Positions 9,801 through 14,045 of a stretch of DNA of 14,045 nt are shown here, piece after piece. The translations under genes were made by a program, and so were the position numbers. The stretch lies in assembly GCA_900617975.1 (NCBI GenBank), contig UZAE01001301.1, forward strand, positions 1 through 14,045, given 5' to 3'. Source of the stretch: Rodentolepis nana. Its lineage: Eukaryota; Platyhelminthes; Cestoda; Cyclophyllidea; Hymenolepididae. A model generated the notes under the pieces. The model saw nothing but the letters and a program-made list of their open reading frames with translations, ran no database searches and was not told the origin of the DNA. Within the stretch, counting starts at the first letter, position 1. Every line of letters begins with the position of its first letter.

Positions 9801-10212
9801 GCTTTTAGTTAAAACGGTTCGACTTGGTTTTCATTCCTGTATGACATTATGGAACTCTTTATTATCACAGAGCAGCCATACTTTCAGAAAGATTTTAGTA
9901 AACTAAAGCAGCCGGCAGCAAATTTTTACAAGATTTGTTTCAAAACCAACATCTCGATTGCAAGCCATTTAAGTCAGACAAGAATCATCCACAAGCAAAC
10001 AGAGTTCGTGTGTGCTTGAGGCCTGAGAAATGATTTTGTTCTAATTAAAACGTTTTTTGTTAGAAGATTGGGGAATAAACTAAGGGGGATCAAAATTACA
10101 AAAAAATAATCAAACATGATAAAATAAACACTCTCAGGAACTCCAACTTTGAGGCGAATAGTGAAATTAAGAGGAAAATGCAAGGATTGGGAATATTGAA
10201 GTAGTGACATAC

Positions 10213-10300
10213 TCTGGCTGGATGAAGTCGAACTCCATAGAATTCCACTTTACGGGCTGTATCTAGAAGAGCGAAGTCCGCATCCGTCGGTGACATTCCA
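10213..10300 (-). CDS. FARP/Cdep-like: Internal exon of a FARP/Cdep-like FERM protein (F2-F3 junction)
   Basis: This 88-base exon encodes 29 full codons after one base that completes the previous codon. Reading 10299 downward gives GMSPTDADFALLDTARK followed by VEFYGVRLHPAR. That matches the last helix of the FERM F2 lobe and the linker to F3 (family pattern roughly G-x-[ST]-P-x-[DE]-[AS]-[DE]-F ... YG[IV]xxHPA[KR]). The R after YGV favours the FARP/Cdep/FRMD7 group over band 4.1 and PTPN3/4, which usually have D there. Splice sites are strong: acceptor ATCTTTATTTTCAG just upstream (AG at 10302-10301) and donor AGA|GTATGT (GT at 10212-10211). It ends in phase 0, matching the next exon at 5365. 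The first in-frame ATG (10296-10294) is internal, not a start. FERM proteins link membrane lipids and receptors to actin; FARP/Cdep members add RhoGEF activity. The preceding exon was not found. Confidence 0.88.
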
Positions 10301-10503
10301 CTGAAAATAAAGATGAAAAGTAATTCGCATTTCTTAATGCAGCGAGATTGAGAATTGAAAATGCAACATAAATGTGCTCAGGGGCACTATTCTTCTCCTC
10401 CTCGTAATGACGATCAAATTCAATAGAAATATCTCAAAAGGATAACTGAAAACTACAGTGTTTCCAAGGCAATAGAGTTGACTAGATTATTATGTTAGGA
10501 TTA

Positions 10504-10554
10504 TAGGGCTAATGATAAATATCACAAAGCCTACCATTTGAAATAAATAAATAA
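10504..10554 (+). mobile_element. 5'-truncated SINE-like retroposed fragment inside the right repeat copy
   Basis: The 51 bases contain GGCTAATGATAAATATCACA then AAGCCTACCATTTG and end in AAATAAATAAATAA. They match the 3' end of the element at 6318-6630 (GGCTAATGATAAATGTCATG ... GCCTGTCATTTGATACAAATAAATAA). They are flanked by a 12-base duplication, ATGTTAGGATTA at 10492-10503 and ATGTTGGGATTA at 10555-10566, while the left repeat copy has a single ATGTTGGGATTA (reverse complement near 4729-4740). This is a textbook target-site duplication with an empty-site control, and shows insertion by target-primed reverse transcription. Confidence 0.9.
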
Positions 10555-11081
10555 ATGTTGGGATTACATGAATTTTAGTTATTAAATCTTTGAATATCAA
10601 AATATAAAAATGAACAGATAATACAAGAATTGTGTTTCAGTTTTTGCTTTCGTATGCAAACATAATTGAAATGCGATTCTCAATTTGGGTGAAATTAAAT
10701 TTGTGGCTGATAGTATATTTGATAGGTAAAGTCTAGAAGGAGAATAAAGTTTATTACTAGAATCGATTGAAAAAATGTAGATTTATATCTATCTAGCTTG
10801 CCACCAGACTATGAAGAAGGATATATGCATATATTCTGCCTTTAAAAGTTTAAACTTTTCTCCCTCCACATTCGTGATGTGGCAGAGAAAATGGATGACT
10901 TGAACTAACTTGAATTATGAAAGAGACTAACTCGCATCACTGTAGTTCGTGCACAACACTAAAATGAGGATATTATGGTTGGCACTCAACGACCGTTCAA
11001 TACTGTGTGGAGAATTCGATACGAGTCGAAGAATGAAAATGGTGACTACGTGACTATTGTAACCAGAAGAAAGTAACCTAA

Positions 11082-11431
11082 CAGACGACCTCTCCTGACT
11101 GCACTTCAACAAACTGTTTTCTCGAAAACCTGATGGAGAAAGAAGTGTTGGATAACCTTGACATGGGACTTCAAATGTTGTCGTCATAACTAACTGAGGC
11201 TTTTATCAACCACCATGGGGATTGGACCGAACAAATAGCACAGTCTACCACACCTCAGAGATATGCGACAAATGTGGTTATCAGGCAATTTGGACGATTA
11301 TACCAAATCCAGTGTTTGTCTTCCTAACTCCACTGTCAGATAATAATCCGACTGACTTCGATGTATGCATTGGACACTGTATTGAGACACTAAATACCAT
11401 GGAGATACTGCGAAAAACAACCAGTGAATGA
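11082..11431 (+). pseudogene. Broken open frame inside the right 1-kb repeat, same unknown protein
   Basis: This is the counterpart of 3888-4259. The first half runs from 11082 to a TAA at 11187-11189, created by loss of one base relative to the left copy. The second half continues in another frame from about 11222 through EICDKCGYQAIWTIIPNPVF to a stop ending at 11431. It is shortened by a one-base insertion in ATACTGCGAAAAACAACC, where the left copy reads ATACTGCAAAACCAACC. The two copies are thus broken in different ways. Confidence 0.5.
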
Positions 11432-13850
11432 AGAGAATGGAAGCACTCATTGAGATACTTCCATGGGATAGTATACAATCAGCTTGCTCCAGGGTGTTGG
11501 GACCACATTGAGAATGCCAAGGATATTAATGGCATTTACTGTGAGCAAACATCCTTAACAACAGTACAAATTTCTTGAAGCTACCAACTACCTTCCCCTT
11601 TTTTTCTTAGGAGGCTCTTAAATTTATATCAAAGTTTCAACTAGTGCAAAGCGCGCCAGTCGTTGCTTTGAGTGATAGTACAAGAACAAAAATACTAGCA
11701 CATTATCATTACCATTATTAAACCGTAGTGGAAAATGTGGCATAAATTCCAGATAATCACAATTTGTACTTACTCTCGCCACCTTTTTTTGTCAATTATA
11801 ATGACATTATGCGCACACTCAATATTATAACTCAATAATTCGGCAGCGAAATAAACTTAATTAAGTCCATTCGAATGTGTCAACAGGATTGATTGAATTC
11901 TCATATCATTTATTTCCATTGTTCATCTGTCAGAATCTTTCTATCAATATTTGGCCTGATTAGGTTGCTAAGGTCTCTTTGTTATTAAAGTTAAGCTAGA
12001 TACTGCAATATTCATAGTAAAACAAAATTAGGTTGAAGTAGGAAGAGCCAATAAGGACATTCATTTGTTTAGGTATTCACAACTTCTCAATTTCCCATTT
12101 TTAAATCATCCGACAACAAAATGCCAATGCAATTTCCTTTCCTTTCAGCTGTTTTTCAACTTATCATAAACAACGTTGAGTAAAATTAGTGCCATGGAGT
12201 CTTTTAAAAGGTGTCTAAATGAATCTTGAATGTGCGAAAACTGTGAATTGGAGCTTTATCAAAGTAAAACAATAATTCGGCACACTGTGATATAAATGAT
12301 ACTGCAATTGCCTGATGAGAGGGAAAGAAAAAGAAATTTGAAAGCCAATTGGGAGGAGAGGGAGTGCCGGTAGTCAGGCAGCACATTGCATCACATCTTG
12401 GGGATTTGCTGCGTGCAGGAGGCAGTAATGCCTGTTTGCAACAGCAAGTCCCTTCTGTAGTCACTATTGTTATTTTGCTGTTTATACGATAATCCGATTT
12501 CGCCTCTCGGCCAATGAGATTTATCCCACGCTCAACAGTCACGTGATTGCGTAGAAGAAAGCTCCATTTTGCCCACCGTCACGCAGCATTTACTTTAAGG
12601 ATCTTCCCATTGCTTTCACCTCTCGACATTCCTTTTCCCTCTGTTTTATTTAAGTTCTTGATCAAATTCGAATCATCTGCTATTTGAAAAAGGAAAATCG
12701 TAACTAATTCAAGAAGTTGAGAGTCCACTAATGATACGCTTACCAAGTGGTAGTATGGCAAGGAGAAATCAAATTGATAATTAATTACATATGACAGCTA
12801 AATAGGTTGTCACATCACTATATCTATTCAGACCTCAGGAAGGAAGAAAGGTACCAATGTCTCAAGCAGGTAAACTTTTAAAATTGAAATGGACGCAGAG
12901 AAAATGAAAAATTTTCTAGTTATTTAATAATTATTTCATTGCCGGGCTCATGCATTTCGAGAAAGTGTTTGAGATAAAATAATTGATAGCTCAGTGAATC
13001 TTGCATGATGAGCCGTGTCAGTTTTATTCTCGAAGGAACAGAAAATATCTACTTCGGCTTAATTCAAAGTGGCATAGAGGTATGGCGTAGTGATGCGCGA
13101 ATACGGCTGTAAAGTCGCTAACGTCAGTTTAGATTTACTTCATAAAAAATTATGAAAGTACAATTAATAGATAAATCGTTTTTTCTACCTCTAAAAACTG
13201 AAAGAAAATTGATTAGTTAATTTGATTAATATAATTATCGGTTTCATGTTATGTACTCAACAATTATGACTTCAACAAACGTTATCATAATATTAGCCAA
13301 TACACAATAAATCATCACTGCAAGGGTCTAAAAAGTGGAATCGTTGAGAAAGGATACGAATGTAGCCGAAATTTTACTTCTGTTGAATTCTGTTGCCCGA
13401 TTTGTTAACTAATAAGCATATTTGCTCGCCCTCAAGGCTCATATTGTTAAATTTGAGCTTTGTGGGTTATACTCCCAATTTTCGGACATTTACTCACGAT
13501 TTGGTATTATTTATTGCTTGGTCATGTCATTTTGATGCATTCCTATCTGAGGAAGAAGAAATGCTTTTCGCATTTCTCACTTCACTCGAGTTAATTGCGG
13601 CTAATTAGAACGAATTCGAAGCTTTAAATTAAGTCTTAGAAAAAATCTATATTTGGCAAAAATCTCTTGGAACAGAATTTCTCTTCTGAAACTACTTCTC
13701 ATTACGCAAAGTTTGGAAAAGAAATGTGAAATTGTACGCATGGGCAGAACTAATGTACTTTTGAATGGGAAATCGGACATTAGGTTTAAAAACTGGGCCA
13801 AGCCAAACATGAGAACGGTATATTATACGTGAGGAGTGTGCGACAGACTT

Positions 13851-14045
13851 ACCTCCACGTGGTGCACCCTGGGCAACGTATATTCATACGGCAAAAAAGT
13901 CTATTAACTGGCAGTTGACTTCTCACTTCAAACTATCATCACCCCACTGTATGTCATAGTCGACCACTTCCATAGTACTCACCTCACCTTTTTTTCTAAC
14001 TTTGTGTCTGTCTCTCTTACATCTTTGAAACACTCTTCTATCCCT
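13851..14045 (+). mobile_element. Second copy of the SINE-like element, cut by the window end
   Basis: ACCTCCACGTGGTGCACCCT begins the match, followed by CAACGTATATTCATACGGCA, a stretch with CTGTATGTCATAGTCGACCA, ATAGTACTCACCTCACC and TTTGTGTCTGTCTCTCTTAC. All these blocks occur in the same order at 6318-6500. The 3' part lies beyond the window. Confidence 0.8.

Larger units (their letters stand above)
5366..10212 (-). other. Intron of the FARP/Cdep-like gene (4,847 bases)
   Basis: The intron is defined by donor GTATGT at 10212 and acceptor TTCACAG ending at 5366, both phase 0. It carries a SINE-like element at 6318-6630 in antisense orientation to the gene and a C10 tract at 6851-6860 inside a pyrimidine-rich stretch. 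Elsewhere (5366-6317 and 6631-10212) I see AT-rich sequence with no supported gene. Several stop-free stretches exist, for example 8956-9178(+), 7003-7148(-) and 8146-8302(-). They have no recognisable homology, and the minus-strand ones do not fit the phase 0 junction of the flanking exons. Confidence 0.85.
10408..11508 (+). repeat. Right copy of the roughly 1-kb dispersed repeat, inverted relative to 3832-4822
   Basis: This copy is longer than the left one mainly because of a 63-base insertion (51 bases plus a duplicated 12-base target) at 10504-10566 and about 54 bases retained near 10620-10675. Alignment fades outside about 10408 and 11508. It begins only about 108 bases upstream, in transcript terms, of the FERM exon at 10300, so it is intronic in the FARP/Cdep-like gene. 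Confidence 0.92.
10301..14045 (-). other. Upstream intron sequence of the FARP/Cdep-like gene (no further exon found)
   Basis: The acceptor at 10302-10301 implies intron immediately upstream. I looked on the minus strand for the rest of the FERM F2 lobe and the F1 lobe and did not find them, so those exons probably lie past 14045 or are too short for me to spot. Apart from the 1-kb repeat (10408-11508) and the SINE-like copy at the right edge, 11509-13850 shows no gene I can support. Open frames at 12204-12542(-), 12579-12761(-), 13393-13608(+) and 13601-13810(-) have no recognisable motifs. Confidence 0.55.

Noticed and set aside
10375..10410. Minus-strand charged frame just upstream of exon 10213-10300 as the end of FERM F2
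   Set aside because: There is no donor site of acceptable quality and the residues do not resemble the F2 lobe.
12309..12332. CTGATGAG ... GAAA resembling a hammerhead ribozyme core
   Set aside because: No stem II of the right size and no pairing flanks are visible around it.
12204..12542. 112-residue minus-strand frame, the longest in the window
   Set aside because: It has no recognisable domain, no match to the missing FERM F1/F2 lobes and no supporting splice structure; probably chance.

Overview
The window looks like a piece of an animal nuclear genome, most likely an invertebrate. It is AT-rich, has no operon-like packing of genes, carries several families of interspersed repeats, and contains three short protein-coding exons spread over more than 7 kb on the minus strand. 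CpG does not look strongly depleted by eye, which argues mildly against a vertebrate. I cannot fix the phylum from sequence alone.

The one gene I can support is on the minus strand. Three exons, 10300-10213, 5365-5210 and 3043-2895 in transcript order, have good splice sites and exactly compatible phases. Together they encode the end of the F2 lobe, the whole F3 (PH-like) lobe and the start of the FERM-adjacent segment of a FERM-domain protein. The best family match is the FARP/Cdep/FRMD7 group (FERM, RhoGEF and PH proteins). The F1 and most of the F2 lobes should lie beyond 14045. The rest of the FERM-adjacent segment and any RhoGEF/PH domains should lie left of position 1. No start codon, stop codon or promoter of this gene was found here. 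The longer open frames at 5190-5423(-) and 2938-3123(+), and most others in the window, are shadow or chance frames.

Layout from left to right: a degenerate tandem array (about 100-607) with a hairpin-forming core and about 42-base sub-periodicity; intron-like sequence with a diverged single array unit at about 2017-2110 and a TA microsatellite; exon 2895-3043; one copy of a roughly 1-kb dispersed repeat (3832-4822); exon 5210-5365; a 4.8-kb intron with a SINE-like element (6318-6630); exon 10213-10300; the second copy of the 1-kb repeat in inverted orientation (10408-11508), interrupted by a short retroposed fragment with a 12-base target-site duplication; then featureless sequence and a second SINE-like copy that runs off the window end.

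The arrangement most worth following up is that the two inverted, roughly 95% identical 1-kb repeats sit in the introns on either side of exons 10213-10300 and 5210-5365. In the transcript they could pair into a long duplex with exactly these two FERM exons in the loop, which is the classic geometry for circular RNA formation, A-to-I editing or altered splicing. No CRISPR array, tRNA, rRNA or bacterial-type system was seen.
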